DNA of 64,000 nucleotides from Ecdyonurus torrentis. Taxonomy: Eukaryota; Arthropoda; Insecta; Ephemeroptera; Heptageniidae. Of the stretch, positions 32,606 through 43,146 are shown in pieces. The DNA is taken from positions 17,768,187 through 17,832,186 of the forward strand of contig OX439137.1 of assembly GCA_949318235.1 (NCBI GenBank), read 5' to 3'. Position numbers and translations under genes: made by a program. The stretch's first letter is position 1. Every line of letters starts with the position of its first letter. The notes below the pieces were generated by a model. That model was not told the DNA's origin and made no database searches. It saw only the letters and a program-made list of their open reading frames with translations.

Positions 32606-33820
32606 TCTCTCAGGTACAATACATTATGTACCTGGAAGAGGAGGAGGGACAAAAAATGTCCCCTCTTTCTGCGCTAAATTTGCCCTCTTGTTTTGATTGA
32701 CCTTGTGTGATGTTTCATACCTGATGCTACCTAGGCAAACTACAACACCTTCTATATACATATTGGGCAAAATGACATTTTCCTTCACCTGACTCAATAT
32801 TTAGTGCTCACATATGGCGTCTACTTATGCAACCACACAATGTGCAATAAAATTAGCTCTAACATAGTTTTGTTCATATATATATATATATATATATATG
32901 CAGTGTGAGCATGCAGGTGCGAGTTATTAATAATTAGCGAGTAAGCTGAGGTAGCTCTCATTTGACACCTGTGGCAGAGAGAGAGAGAGAGAGAGAGCGG
33001 TTAATAATGCACCACAATATGAAATATGAAAGACCGAGCTTTCACTTTAAATATACCAACTTTTTACACTTCCTACAACTTTAAAATATAACGGGTTTTG
33101 TAGATCTGTTCGGTCTAAACCGGTTGTAGCTCCTTTCTTTTTTTTTTTTTTAATGCAGCATGGTTTTTGAGTTTTCAGCCAAACTTAAACCAGCCAGCTA
33201 AAGTTGAGCTCGTGAATGATTTGTGAAAATACACAACATTTTACAAAGATTACGATCGAGTTAATAAATATTTCTATAGTATATGTATGCAAAGAAAACA
33301 ATTTTGTATTTTAATTAAATAGTATATTGTTTTACATTCTCTTCCATGTAAAATTAATTGCTATCGAATTTTTTTTTTAATATTTTAAATTATGGTTACA
33401 ACTTTTGTATTTAATTGTACTGAAAAAGGGGCTTTTCTCCTCAAAGCTGTGTATGGTATGTATTTACACATATATACAAAAATGAAAAATCTGAAGGTTC
33501 ATTTGCAGCATTTTTTTTTTTTTACTAGAATAGAAATAATAATACTATTTTTTTTTTTTTGCTTTGATAAAAATAATTTATAAAATTTGTGATGCATTCA
33601 ATATAGCACAAATTAAACTTTTAATAGTTAACTTTTAATTAAATAAAAAGTCAGAGGACCATGTAAGTGGGTATGTAACTTTTTTAACTTCTTAATAAAA
33701 AAAAGTATTAATTATTATTAATAAATGATGTAAGAAAAATATTATTATAATCTAAGATACTATGCATAAATACTGATAAAAATTTGCATAGTATTTAATA
33801 ATTTTTATTAAGCATACCTA
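32606..33820. other. Mostly unassigned; degenerate A end, short repeats
   Basis: 32758-32842 resembles the right end of family A (GGCAAAATGACATTTTCC, TTAGTGCTCACATATGGCGT). TA tract 32878-32900, GA tract 32976-32998. 33165-33225 (AACCAGCCAGCTAAAGTTGA) resembles 17300-17340 (AACCAGCCAGCTCAAGTTTA). No gene. Confidence 0.5.
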
Positions 33821-34129
33821 TATAGGGTGTATGCGGATGACGTCATATTTATTGCGCTTGGAGGCCATACTGGAGTAGTGCATAACATTGCTCAGCATAG
33901 GACAAACTTTATTTAAGACAATTTTCTTTGGAATATAGGTTAATTTTTTGTTATGTGTCATTTTTCTCACATACTTGAGATACTAATTCAACATATTTAC
34001 AGCATCAATTCTTTCAAAAATATTGCATAGTGTTTTTAAACTGGCAAAATGATTTTTTTCCCTATGACACCCATGTTATTGAGTTATCCAACATGGCGTC
34101 GACTTTAACATGAATGCATAGACCCTATA
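33821..34129 (+). mobile_element. MITE family A, full-length (A1)
   Basis: TATAGGGTGTATGCGGATGA to ATGAATGCATAGACCCTATA, both ends intact. Very close to 9275-9577. Confidence 0.93.
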
Positions 34130-34297
34130 ACATAATAACCAAAATAAAGTGTACGTTGCATAAATTACTTAAGTTATTTTTGTGTTTTTAAATTGAAATG
34201 TTTTAATTTTTATTTCTCATTAAAATCTGTCTTGAGAAGAAATTAACATTGGAATGTAAATATTGTTTTTGAGAAACCAAGAAGTTGTTTAAGTTTG

Positions 34298-34301
<4 letters not shown>

Positions 34302-34343
<42 letters not shown>
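34302..34343 (+). repeat. (GA)n microsatellite
   Basis: About 42 bp. Confidence 0.95.
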
Positions 34344-34346
<3 letters not shown>

Positions 34347-35949
34347 GGGTAAATGTCTCACTTTCTCAAAATTCCAATTAAAATTGTTAAACTTAAGAGG
34401 CAAAATTAAATTTGCATATTTTTTTCTTCTTTTCACAATATCATTATGCTAGATTGTGACTTGTAGTTTTTTATTTTGTTTGTTAATTTTAAACCAAAAA
34501 TAGGAAAAATTAGTTGGCAAAAACATAATTAAAACAAACTAAACAAACATATTTCATAAAAAAATTAATAAATTTAGATTTTTTATCCAGAATAATAATT
34601 AATGGTTATAAATTGAAAGAAATTCTAAACTTAGGCTGGTTTAGGGTTTTACAAGCGGCGTGGAAGTGAAAAGTGGAGTAGTTTTGACGTAGCGCACAGC
34701 GCAATATAGCATGTTGCGAGATGCTCGATATCTTACAGAAGACATTCAATACACTAGTTTTTTTTTTTTTTTTTTTTTTTTTTTTGTACTTTTGTTGAGT
34801 AGGAAATGACCTTTCTTTCAGTATACTGTACTTATTTTTATTGATATCAAGTTCCATCATAGACTTATTTGCATGTCAATACATGCAGGCTATTTTTATT
34901 GACACAATTGTTTTTAAAATTACTACTGCAAATACTCAAAATAAAAAAAAAATTAAAAAAAAAAGTTTTGCAAGACCTTAAGTACCTTATAAGATCGTAA
35001 CAAGTTTTTTTTTGAAAAAAAAAATATTTTTACGAAGCATTGAAATAGCTAATTTAAGATAAAATTACGAATTTACTTTATTTAAAAAAAAAAAGACAAA
35101 TTTATAATTTCACAACAGTTAATATAATTACTAGTATTGTTCATTTCATTAAAAAAAATATATAATTCTATAAATCCCAATAATTAGAGGCAGAGTTATT
35201 GCACGTCAAAGTTGAGTCCGCGTGACACTTAAAAAGCGTTCGCGGCACGTTCAAAGCGCTGTGGCCGCCTTAAATATTAGGATATATAGGAAAATTATAT
35301 ACATATGTTATATTTATAAATATTTTAAAAATATTTTGTTATATTATGTGCCGCACTGACAAATGTATTAAAAAATATTCAAAATCTAAAAATAGTTTGC
35401 AATTGGTGTCGTCATGGCTGGATCAGCAAATTTAGTTTCATATAAAAGTGTGTGTGTGTGCGTGTGTGTAAGAGAGAGAGAGAGAGAGAGAGATAGTATG
35501 CATGTATGTGTATGAAGAGGTAGTTTCCCCCACCCCCCACCCCCTAGAGAACGAGTACAATGAGCTCCACATCCACACGCTACTATATAATTACGCTTCA
35601 TTAAGTTAATTAATAAAACTGTAATTTTTACCTTCAAACAAATGAAATAAAAAACCTGTTGCGACTCAGCTTTCTCTCTCTCTCTCTCTCTCTCTATCCT
35701 ACATATTCTTTGACTTAAATATTTAAGCATGTAAAATTTTCAAAAAGATCCCCCAAACTCTATTTTATTAATGACATATAATTAAAATTAAATTCGTCTT
35801 TGGAAGACTTTGTCAACTTTTTACTTTAACTTTCTAACATTTTCAAAGTGCAATTTTGATAAAACTACCCAGCATTCCATGAAAATCCTAACTGACATCA
35901 ACATTTTTTTAATCCAAATCGTAAAATTGATGTGATGTGTCCATCACAT

Positions 35950-35950
<1 letters not shown>
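34344..35950. other. Unassigned stretch with simple repeats
   Basis: T-run 34757-34785; GT then GA tract 35445-35493; CT tract 35671-35695; a C-run CCCCCACCCCCCACCCCC near 35527. A CpG-rich patch at 35195-35275 (CGTTCGCGGCACGTTCAAAG) matches nothing else. No gene seen. Confidence 0.45.

Positions 35951-36031
<81 letters not shown>
35951..36031 (+). repeat. Compound (CA)n-(TA)n microsatellite
   Basis: About 20 bp CA then about 60 bp TA, the same order as at 59146-59327. Confidence 0.96.
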
Positions 36032-36039
<8 letters not shown>

Positions 36040-36067
36040 ATACCATTTCTGTAACCTCACAAGCTGG

Positions 36068-36210
36068 CAGTCTTGGGTTCGATTATCGTAAATACGATAA
36101 CGATATTCGATTATCGAAACGTTATAGATAAACAGTTTTATAAAAGTTATCGTTATAGATAACAAAAATTGACGATATTATCGTCACATCTATAACGATA
36201 CTTTTGGCTC
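36068..36210 (+). mobile_element. hAT-like MITE O, copy 2 (left part only)
   Basis: CAGTCTTGGGTTCGATTATC, AATACGATAACGATATTCGA, AAAGTTATCGTTATAGAT, ATTATCGTCACATCTATAAC match the left third of O1. The right end is absent, so no duplication can be checked. Confidence 0.8.
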
Positions 36211-36301
36211 ATGCAGAAACACGCGCTTGATTAACATGTTTTTTTTTGTTTTTTTTTGTTTTTTTGTTTTTTTTTAATTATTTTTCAATGCTTTTTACTT
36301 A

Positions 36302-36600
36302 GAAAGTAAAAAAAGTAAAGTGAATCTCAATACCAGTGATTGGCTGACCAACAAAATAAGATACATTCATTGGTTGATCTTGTTTTTTGAGACGGTACAA
36401 GTGAGTCGCATATTGAGTTGCAACTTTTTGTTGTGAAGCTTCGTTCATTTTTATCAGGTCTAAAATTTTAAATAACAATGATCGACCATACATATAAACG
36501 TAGTAAACATGTAGTGACGTCATGATCAGACGTTTTTAACAAAGCAAAAATTTCGAAACTGGCTCAAGAGATGTGTGTAGTTTATAGAACGACCTTATAT
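36302..36600 (-). mobile_element. MITE family I, copy 4
   Basis: AAAGTGAATCTCAATACCAG, GTGATTGGCTGACCAACAAA, GTGAGTCGCATATTGAG, GTAGTGACGTCATGATCAGA, AGTTTATAGAACGACCTTATA. First terminal bases lost. Confidence 0.88.
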
Positions 36601-36786
36601 ATTACCATTTTGCTGTGCACATTTATAATAAAATATGCAATATTGAGGCTAGTTGGTATTATTACAGCATCAATTAATTTTAATAGCAGATATATTTACT
36701 TTACCAGTGTAGTAAGAAGTTATTAAAGTAATCAAATAAAACGAATCTGATTTTTAATAGCCTATTAAACTTTACTACTTAAAGTA

Positions 36787-36787
36787 A

Positions 36788-36855
<68 letters not shown>
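36787..36855 (+). repeat. (CT)n microsatellite
   Basis: About 69 bp with one TT interruption. Confidence 0.96.
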
Positions 36856-36856
<1 letters not shown>

Positions 36857-36952
36857 ATCGATGAACACTAATGATATTCTATATCGGATTCCTCAAATTT
36901 TTTTATATTCTCTTCATTCGAATTTCTGCGGTTTTTCATGCTAATACTCGTG

Positions 36953-37772
36953 CCAAAATAAATACGTTAATACTTATGTTAGCTCAATGTAGCAACATAA
37001 TGTATGCTATATTGTACAGTGATTATACTACATAACATAATAGTTAACATGTTCAGCATAATTACTTATGTTATTACAAAATAACAACATTTGTGCTCTA
37101 CAATATAGCAAGTGTTCAATGTAGCAACATAATGTATGCTATATTGTACAGTGATTATACTACATAACATAATAGTTAACATGTTCAGCATAATTACTTA
37201 TGTTATTACAAAATAACAACATTTGTGCTCTACAATATAGCAAGTGTTCAATGTAGCAACATAATGTATGCTATATTGTACAGTGATTATACTACATAAC
37301 ATAATAGTTAACATGTGCAGCATAATTACTTATGTTATTACAAAATAACAACACTTGTGCTCTACAATATAGCAAGTGTTCAATGTAGCAACATAATGTA
37401 TGCTATATTGTACAGTGATTATACTACATAACATAATAGTTAACATGTTCAGCATAATTACTTATGTTATTACAAAATAACAACATTTGTGCTCTACAAT
37501 ATAGCAAGTGTTCAATGTAGCAACATAATGTATGCTATATTGTACAGTGATTATACTACATAACATAATAGTTAACATGTTCAGCATAATTACTTATGTT
37601 ATTACAAAATAACAACATTTGTGCTCTACAATATAGCAAGTGTTCAATGTAGCAACATAATGTATGCTATATTGTACAGTGATTATACTACATAACATAA
37701 TAGTTAACATGTTCAGCATAATTACTTATGTTATTACAAAATAACAACATTTGTGCTCTACAATATAGCAAT
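36953..37772 (+). repeat. Satellite D: six 132-bp units with a C-type end
   Basis: Unit starts (CAATGTAGCAACATAATG) at 36985, 37117, 37249, 37381, 37513 and 37645: exactly 132 bp each. Units are nearly identical; the third has GTGCAGCATAATTAC and AACACTTGTGC changes. The left border CAAAATAAATACGTTAATAC resembles a family C end. Each unit holds TTAACATGTTCAGCATAATT and ACAAAATAACAACATTTG. Non-coding. Confidence 0.95.
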
Positions 37773-38684
37773 TATTATTATTTATTTTTTTTACTTTTTA
37801 TATTATCGCAATTGTGTGTTCATTTTAATGAAAATTTCTAAAATAGAGGAGAGGAGTTTTTAATTTCTCAAAATATATTTTCAATTTTATTTACAATTCA
37901 TAAAATTAAACATCAATAACTAAACCAATGAATATTTAATCTATTTCAAATATTTCATTTCAATACCAATAATAATAATAATAACAAAATAAACATAGAA
38001 CATGAATATCAATTGGAATTATCACAAATTTGAATAATTTTACATTCAGTACATTGTTAACATAATAATACCTTTGGTTACACGGATAGAACGCAATTTT
38101 GAGTCAATAAAATTGTAGATTTTAGTTAGAATTGAATTTAAATGGAGATTATTAGTTTAGCGCGCGGGGAAAGCTAAGGGTCCCGTAATTTAACAATATC
38201 CGTGATAAAAAAAAAACCTATTAAAGATTTTTAAAGTTTTGATAAACGTCTAATTTGTGACAATTATCCTACGTTTGTCATACTTTTATAATGTTATATT
38301 TAGAGAAAGGAAAATGTCTATCAGACTTTATCAAAACTTGATTTACATATTATCAGCAAAGAACATGTGTATCAAAACTTTATTCCACCTTTTTCAAGAC
38401 TTTATCAGAAATTATTCAGCAATTCCTTTTCAATCGGGTACGCTTATAAAGAAAAACTTTTTTTTTGTTTTGTTTTGTTTTGTTTTTTGTTGTTTTTTTG
38501 CGATTCTTGAGAAAAATACTTTATCGATTACAAAAAAATTTAAATGAGAAATATTAGACATACTTTTGCGTGTTTTAAGCCATAGTCTTTTTTTTTTTTT
38601 TAACTAACAACCTCTATTGATTTGAATGGACTTTTTTTTTTTTTTTGGAAAACTACCCAAATATAATTTTTAAAAATCCATTCA
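37773..38684. other. Unassigned A+T-rich stretch
   Basis: T-runs at 38460-38500, 38588-38600 and 38630-38645; a trace of family U near 38555-38580; a 96-codon plus frame at 38257-38547 has no recognisable domain. Confidence 0.45.
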
Positions 38685-38800
38685 GTGTATGATCATGACG
38701 TCATATTAAAAGCACTTTGACGCCATACTGGAGCAATAAATAACATTAATCAGTATTGGACAAACGTGGGTTGTTGCTATTTTCTATGGGACTTTACTCA
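38685..38800 (+). mobile_element. MITE family A, left third only
   Basis: TCATGACGTCATATTAAAAGC, GACGCCATACTGGAGCAATA, CAGTATTGGACAAACG; the right two thirds are absent. Confidence 0.75.
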
Positions 38801-39029
38801 TGCACAATCAATGTATTTCGCATACACTATATAGGTACTTTCGAATGAACAGTAGTTTGTTGAGATTATACAGTGTAATGGACATCAGTTAATATAAAAA
38901 AAAATTGAAGAAAATCGAGCAAATTGAGATAAAAATATTAAAATTAGACCAGAAAACACCCTTGAATTTATGCGTTTGTTAAAGCATTTTTGACAAAAGA
39001 GTCATTTTTTTTTTTAGAGTCGCAGCAGG

Positions 39030-39240
39030 GATAGAAATAAATACATAATAATTATGCTATATCATTTTCAGCACAAATTGTGCAATACTGCATAATTAAT
39101 ACTATACTGCACGATTACTATGATGCATAGTATAAATATCATGTTGTATAGCATAATAATTTATGTTCTTCTTATTTAATACTATTTATGCTATAATGAT
39201 ATAAATGCAGCATAAATTACATAATTTATTGTTTCCGAGC
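39030..39240 (+). mobile_element. Family C element, copy 5
   Basis: AGAAATAAATACATAATAATT, TTTTCAGCACAAATTGTGCAA, TTTATGCTATAATGATATAA, GCAGCATAAATTACATAATT, ATTGTTTCCGAG. Complete order of words; ends are only weakly inverted. Confidence 0.8.
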
Positions 39241-39476
39241 AATAGCATGGATAAAAGTTTACTACATAGTGAAATAATTGTTTTAAAAATCAAGTAAAAA
39301 TAGAATAGGCATTTTGTTTTTTTAAGAATGTACGGAAGAATTATATTTAAATATTTTACAATCTACCTGAGAGGCGTGATAGTTTTTACAGTGTAGCTCA
39401 ATTGTTTGATTATAATTATTGATTTGCATGAATAAATATTGAACATCAGTATTTACTATCAATATTGATGAGTATG

Positions 39477-39477
39477 C

Positions 39478-39521
<44 letters not shown>
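39477..39521 (+). repeat. (TA)n microsatellite
   Basis: About 45 bp. Confidence 0.95.
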
Positions 39522-39526
<5 letters not shown>

Positions 39527-39539
39527 TATACACACGTAT

Positions 39540-39675
39540 TGCAATATTGCTCACTGCCCGATTATACTCCAAATTGTATAGTTCAGTTAATTATCAAATA
39601 CACAATAGTTTGCATCAATAATTGTAAACTATATTGAGATAATAAAGGTTTACTTACGTTACTTACGTTACTACA
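39540..39675 (+). repeat. Retroelement 3' tail with TTACTTACG repeats
   Basis: AATTGTATAGTTCAGTTAAT, GTAAACTATATTGAGATAATAAAGG then TTTACTTACGTTACTTACGTTAC: an AATAAA signal followed by a short tandem tail. Fits a LINE/SINE end; no ORF part seen. Confidence 0.4.
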
Positions 39676-39944
39676 ATTTGAAATAAGAAAAACGATAAAA
39701 TTATATAAATATTTAATTTTATTGCGTATTCTATACATTAAAGAGTATGCATTCATGTTAATGTCGACGCCATGTTGGATCAGTCAATAATATGGGTCGA
39801 AAAGGAAAATGATTCATTTTGCCACAGTTTAAAAACACTATTCAATATTTTTGAGAGCATTGATATTGTTAATTTTAGTATCTCAAGTATGTGAGAATAA
39901 TAATAATACACATTATTAACTAATTTCTCAAAGAAAAATAATAA

Positions 39945-40130
39945 TAATACCCTAATTTTTACCTCCTTCCAAATCTTTTTTTCCGCTGTACAGGTCTTGT
40001 CAGGTACCATACTTGGTATTGTGGGCTGAAAAAGCCTGTTAGACTTTTACTTCCGCCTATGCCTATAAGTACCATTCCTATGAGTGGACAACTTGTGGGT
40101 TCGCGCAGTAAAGCAAATAAAACAAAACAA
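39945..40130 (+). mobile_element. SINE/LINE-like insert with A-rich tail
   Basis: GTCTTGTCAGGTACCATACT, TTGTGGGCTGAAAAAGCCTG, GGTTCGCGCAGTAAAGC, ending AATAAAACAAAACAAAA. It splits an A element. The tail type suggests retrotransposition; I see no clear A/B boxes. GGGCTGAAAAAGCC is a small hairpin. Confidence 0.4.
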
Positions 40131-40158
40131 AATTACCACATACGAAGTTTGTCCTATG

Positions 40159-40655
40159 AACGTAAATAATAAATTACGTAATTTATGCTGCATTTATGTC
40201 ATTGTGGCTTAAAAAAAGTCTAAATTAGAACAACATTACAATGCTGTTGCGGCTAAACCACGCTTCTACTTTTAGCGTGTTTCCTTACTTTCACGCATCT
40301 ACGTTTATCGCGATAGCCATGAAAACGCGTATCTACATTTATCGTGACAACAGGTAAACACATTTCTACACCTGTTTTCCTATGTAGAAATGTGTTTACC
40401 TGTTGTCACATTTGAACTGTCACATTTCTACATAGGAAAACAGGTGTAGAAATGTGTTTACCTGTTGTCACGATAAATATAGATATGCGTTTTCATGGCT
40501 ATCGCGATAAACGTAGATGCGTGAAAGTAAGGAAACACGCTAAAAGTAGAAGCGTGGTTTAGCCGCAACAGCATTGTAATGTTGTTCTAATTTAGACTTT
40601 TTTAAGCCACAATGACATAAATGCAGCATAAATTACGTAATTTATTATTTACGTT
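40159..40655. repeat. Near-perfect 497-bp palindrome P
   Basis: Two ~236-bp arms, nearly identical with a few base changes and one 1-bp offset, around a 26-bp loop (about 40395-40420). Each arm carries the C-family end, then CpG-rich DNA with repeated words: ACGCTTCTACTTTTAGCG, ACGCATCTACGTTTATCGCG, TATCTACATTTATCGTG, ACATTTCTACACCTG. Non-coding. Such arms can extrude as a cruciform. Confidence 0.95.
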
Positions 40656-40798
40656 ATTATTTACATAAATATTCTTTGCAATATAATATTTATGCTATGT
40701 AACAAAGTTATTGCGCAGTATAGCATAAATTATGCTGTATTGAACGAATTGTGATAAAAATGATCTAGCATAATTATAACGTTGTTATTTTTGTCTGT
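40159..40798 (-). mobile_element. Family C element C6 with 8-bp target duplication
   Basis: Flanked by GTCCTATG at 40151-40158 and 40799-40806; removing the element and one copy restores the conserved A word TTTGTCCTATGCTGAG. Left end AACGTAAATAATAAATTACG, right end GTTGTTATTTTTGTCTGT. The right ~145 bp follow the normal C order; the left ~497 bp are a long palindrome. Eight-bp duplications occur in hAT, P and Merlin groups; superfamily not determined. Confidence 0.85.
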
Positions 40799-40959
40799 GT
40801 CCTATGCTGAGCAATGTTATTCTCTCCCAATGTATGGCCTCCAATACATTAAATATGACGTCATATGCATACACCCTATATAAGTATGTGATAAATTTAG
40901 AATAAATTATATAATTTATTTTATACGTATAGTGAAGTGTGTGATTTAATGAAAATTGG

Positions 40960-41264
40960 TATAGGTTGGTTTTATTCATGTTAAAGTCGACGCCATAAGT
41001 GAGTACTTAATAACATGGGCCAGTATGGAAAAATTGCACATTTTGCCAGTTTAAAAATACTAAGCAATATTTTTGAGAGCATTGATGTTGTTAACAGGTT
41101 GAATTAGTATCTCAAGTATGTAAGAAAAATAATAACAAAAAGAAGCTAATTTTTCAAAGAAAATAGCCAAAAACTACGTTTGTCCTATGCTGAGCAATGT
41201 TATTCATTACTCAAGAAGAGCATCGAAAAGCATTCAGAATGACGCCATGCGTACACACCCTATA
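40960..41264 (-). mobile_element. MITE family A, full-length (A2)
   Basis: TATAGGTTGGTTTTATTCAT to GACGCCATGCGTACACACCCTATA (in part). Carries TTTGTCCTATGCTGAGCAATG and AGAAGAGCATCGAAAAGCAT. Confidence 0.92.
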
Positions 41265-41305
41265 GCGTAGGTGAAGAGGTTTTCTGTGAAACAAAGTTTT
41301 GAATT

Positions 41306-41307
<2 letters not shown>

Positions 41308-41391
<84 letters not shown>
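41308..41391 (+). repeat. (GA)n microsatellite
   Basis: About 84 bp uninterrupted, 40 bp from the A element. Confidence 0.97.
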
Positions 41392-41393
<2 letters not shown>

Positions 41394-41655
41394 AATAAAT
41401 GTACACCTCGAGAAATGATGGATCATGTACTCCACTCGTCAAAACTTTACCCCTCCTCACTCAAGCCACAAGCAGGGTTCAAATTTCTCAAACTGACGGT
41501 ATATAATTAGTTCACCTCCGATATGAATTGATCGCTCACTTAGTCGCTCCAATATCTCACCGCTTGATGGATGACTTTGCATTTTATTTTATAAATCATT
41601 TTAAATTTATTAATATAATTATTTTAAAAAACACAAAACAATAACTCTTACATTT

Positions 41656-41669
41656 AAAAAAAAAAAAAA
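41656..41669 (-). terminator. Pol III terminator of tRNA-Met
   Basis: Fourteen T on the minus strand directly after the discriminator base. Four or more T are enough for Pol III termination. Confidence 0.85.
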
Positions 41670-41742
41670 TGCCCCGAGTGAGACTCGAACTCACGACCTT
41701 CAGATTATGAGACTGACGCGCTGCCTACTGCGCTACCGAGGC
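41670..41742 (-). tRNA. tRNA-Met (CAT), elongator type, no intron
   Basis: Minus strand, 73 nt, starts GCCTCGGTAGCGCAGTAGGC and ends CTCACTCGGGGCA; CCA not encoded, as expected in animals. Acceptor stem 7 bp with two G-U pairs. D-stem GCGC/GCGC. Anticodon loop CTCATAA with CAT, stem TCAGT/TCTGA, the same T-T closing mismatch known in animal elongator tRNA-Met. T-arm GTGAG-TTCGAGT-CTCAC. A box TAGCGCAGTAGG and B box AGTTCGAGTCT are intact internal Pol III promoter elements. Looks functional. Lone copy in the window. Confidence 0.97.
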
Positions 41743-42240
41743 TACTTATACTGACATAGTAAAATACTGCAATCTATCTCAGTACTTAATAATAATTATT
41801 AATTATGATAGCGCATTTTCAGCTACGTTTAATATTCTGAATTGATAGATATGCGAATTTCTATTTTTTTGGAGTTTTTTAAATTATTTTTAAAATTACT
41901 GAAATGACGTAACGGTCAGTAATTTTTTCGTATGCCTACCTACATGCATAAATTACCACCCGTGACGTCATTTTTTGATTTTCAAAAGTTGATTAAAATT
42001 ACTTAATGAACTAAAAAATTAGATATTTGAACATCTATCGATTCTGAACACCTTTTAGAACTATAGTCACCTTTTAGAATATGAAATAATAATATAACAA
42101 CTAAAATTTTTGTTATTCTTTGTGTATATTCTCGTTACACGGCGAGAAAAAGTGGGTTCTCTCTGTGTGGCATTGATAGTTGATTGATTGATTTATTGCA
42201 AATCAATGCTCTACACAAGATACTAATTCATTTGTATTGT
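41743..42240. other. Unassigned stretch upstream of the tRNA
   Basis: A+T-rich, with CCCGTGACGTCATTTT near 41960 and a short GATT run at 42181-42192. No gene. Confidence 0.4.
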
Positions 42241-42338
42241 TTATGTTCCCAGGTGAAATGCTGGAGTCATATTTGCAAACTTGACAATGAAGCGACGACG
42301 GTTGGATATTTCAAATTTACCCGCCTTGCCTGAGATAA

Positions 42339-42396
42339 GGGGGCGTGGTCAAATCAGTGTTGTGTAATTGTGAAAGAAGACAGTTAAGTGACGTCA
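42339..42396 (+). promoter_or_regulatory. GC-box-like and CRE motifs before a candidate exon
   Basis: GGGGGCGTGG (42339-42348) and TGACGTCA (42389-42396) lie within 70 bp of the ATG at 42405. CRE and GC boxes are common in TATA-less promoters, but CRE words are also scattered through MITEs here, so this may be coincidence. Confidence 0.25.
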
Positions 42397-42404
42397 CGGC
42401 AGCC

Positions 42405-42440
42405 ATGTTGCCGACCAACGTCATGTCCTTCATGAAGAAG
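42405..42440 (+). CDS. Candidate first coding exon, 12 codons (weak)
   Basis: ATG in good context (GGCAGCCATG) opens MLPTNVMSFMKK, ending at AAG|GTAAGAAC, a strong splice-donor match, in phase 0. The surrounding ~900 bp match no repeat family in the window and are less A+T-rich, as expected for unique DNA. No second exon was found: an acceptor-like TTTTTATAG at 42471-42479 would leave an intron of only 39 nt followed by a stop. I do not recognise the peptide. It could be chance. Confidence 0.2.
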
Positions 42441-43146
42441 GTAAGAACAACATTTTGTAACCTTTTTCTGTTTTTATAGAACGATATATAGAGCTAAAAA
42501 ACTATGGTTGTGCCATCTGGTGTTTTAGTTCAAAAGGGGCGTGGTCTCTTCTCCGAGAAAGGATTGCCCTATACTGATAGCATTGGGGAACTCACTAATT
42601 ATTATTTTACTGAAGCTGTATGTACGATATCACTCATAATTGATTTAATAACTTTGGGGTGTTAGGTATACATACAAAATATATCCAAGGTGCATCTGTG
42701 CTGCTGTCACTTTGATTTAAAGTCAAAATCTTATCTCGGCTATCATAGCTATCCTTTCTCGGCACATTTGTTACAGTGTTGCCAAGTCATTTTTGTCTTC
42801 TATAATCTGAGTATAGAACTAAAATATCTGTCAATTTGATTGACAATACCCTGAAAGTGTAACTCTCCTATTTCAAGCAGTGTTTGCAATTTACCTTTGC
42901 CTCACCTCACGTACAAGACGAGCATATGTGTAAAATGGCAACAATGCTAGCGCGCTGTTGCCTACCTCTGTCTCCCTGTATTGTAAATTAAATCTCACAA
43001 TACACAGGAATGACAAGAAATGTGGCAATGCTGCTTGACATGGAGGAGTGGCCTCTAATAATCTATTTCGATATGGAGCAGAGTATAGTCAGTTTTATGT
43101 AAATATTTTAGAAGATTATAAGGTAAAAATCTCGTTACAACATAAA
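42441..43146. other. Unassigned, less A+T-rich stretch
   Basis: Facing words CCGAGAAAGGAT (about 42552) and ATCCTTTCTCGG (about 42750), and GGCAACA/TGTTGCC at 42935-42962, suggest an old fold-back. No coding frame with a domain. Confidence 0.4.

Larger units (their letters stand above)
39741..40880 (-). mobile_element. MITE family A, copy broken by two insertions
   Basis: Pieces: 39741-39944 (TGCATTCATGTTAATGTCGA to CTCAAAGAAAA), 40131-40158 (CATACGAAGTTTGTCCTATG) and 40799-40880 (GTCCTATGCTGAGCAATG to GACGTCATATGCATACACCC). Between them sit a SINE-like segment and element C6. Removing both restores the A order. Confidence 0.88.

Noticed and set aside
32490..32696. 68-codon frame downstream of the CCAAT/E2F cassette
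   Set aside because: Its first half lies in the right arm of fold-back W; no recognisable domain; not enough for a gene call.
34606..34860. 84-codon minus frame with a lysine run
   Set aside because: Lysine run is a T-run read on the other strand; remaining residues match nothing I know.
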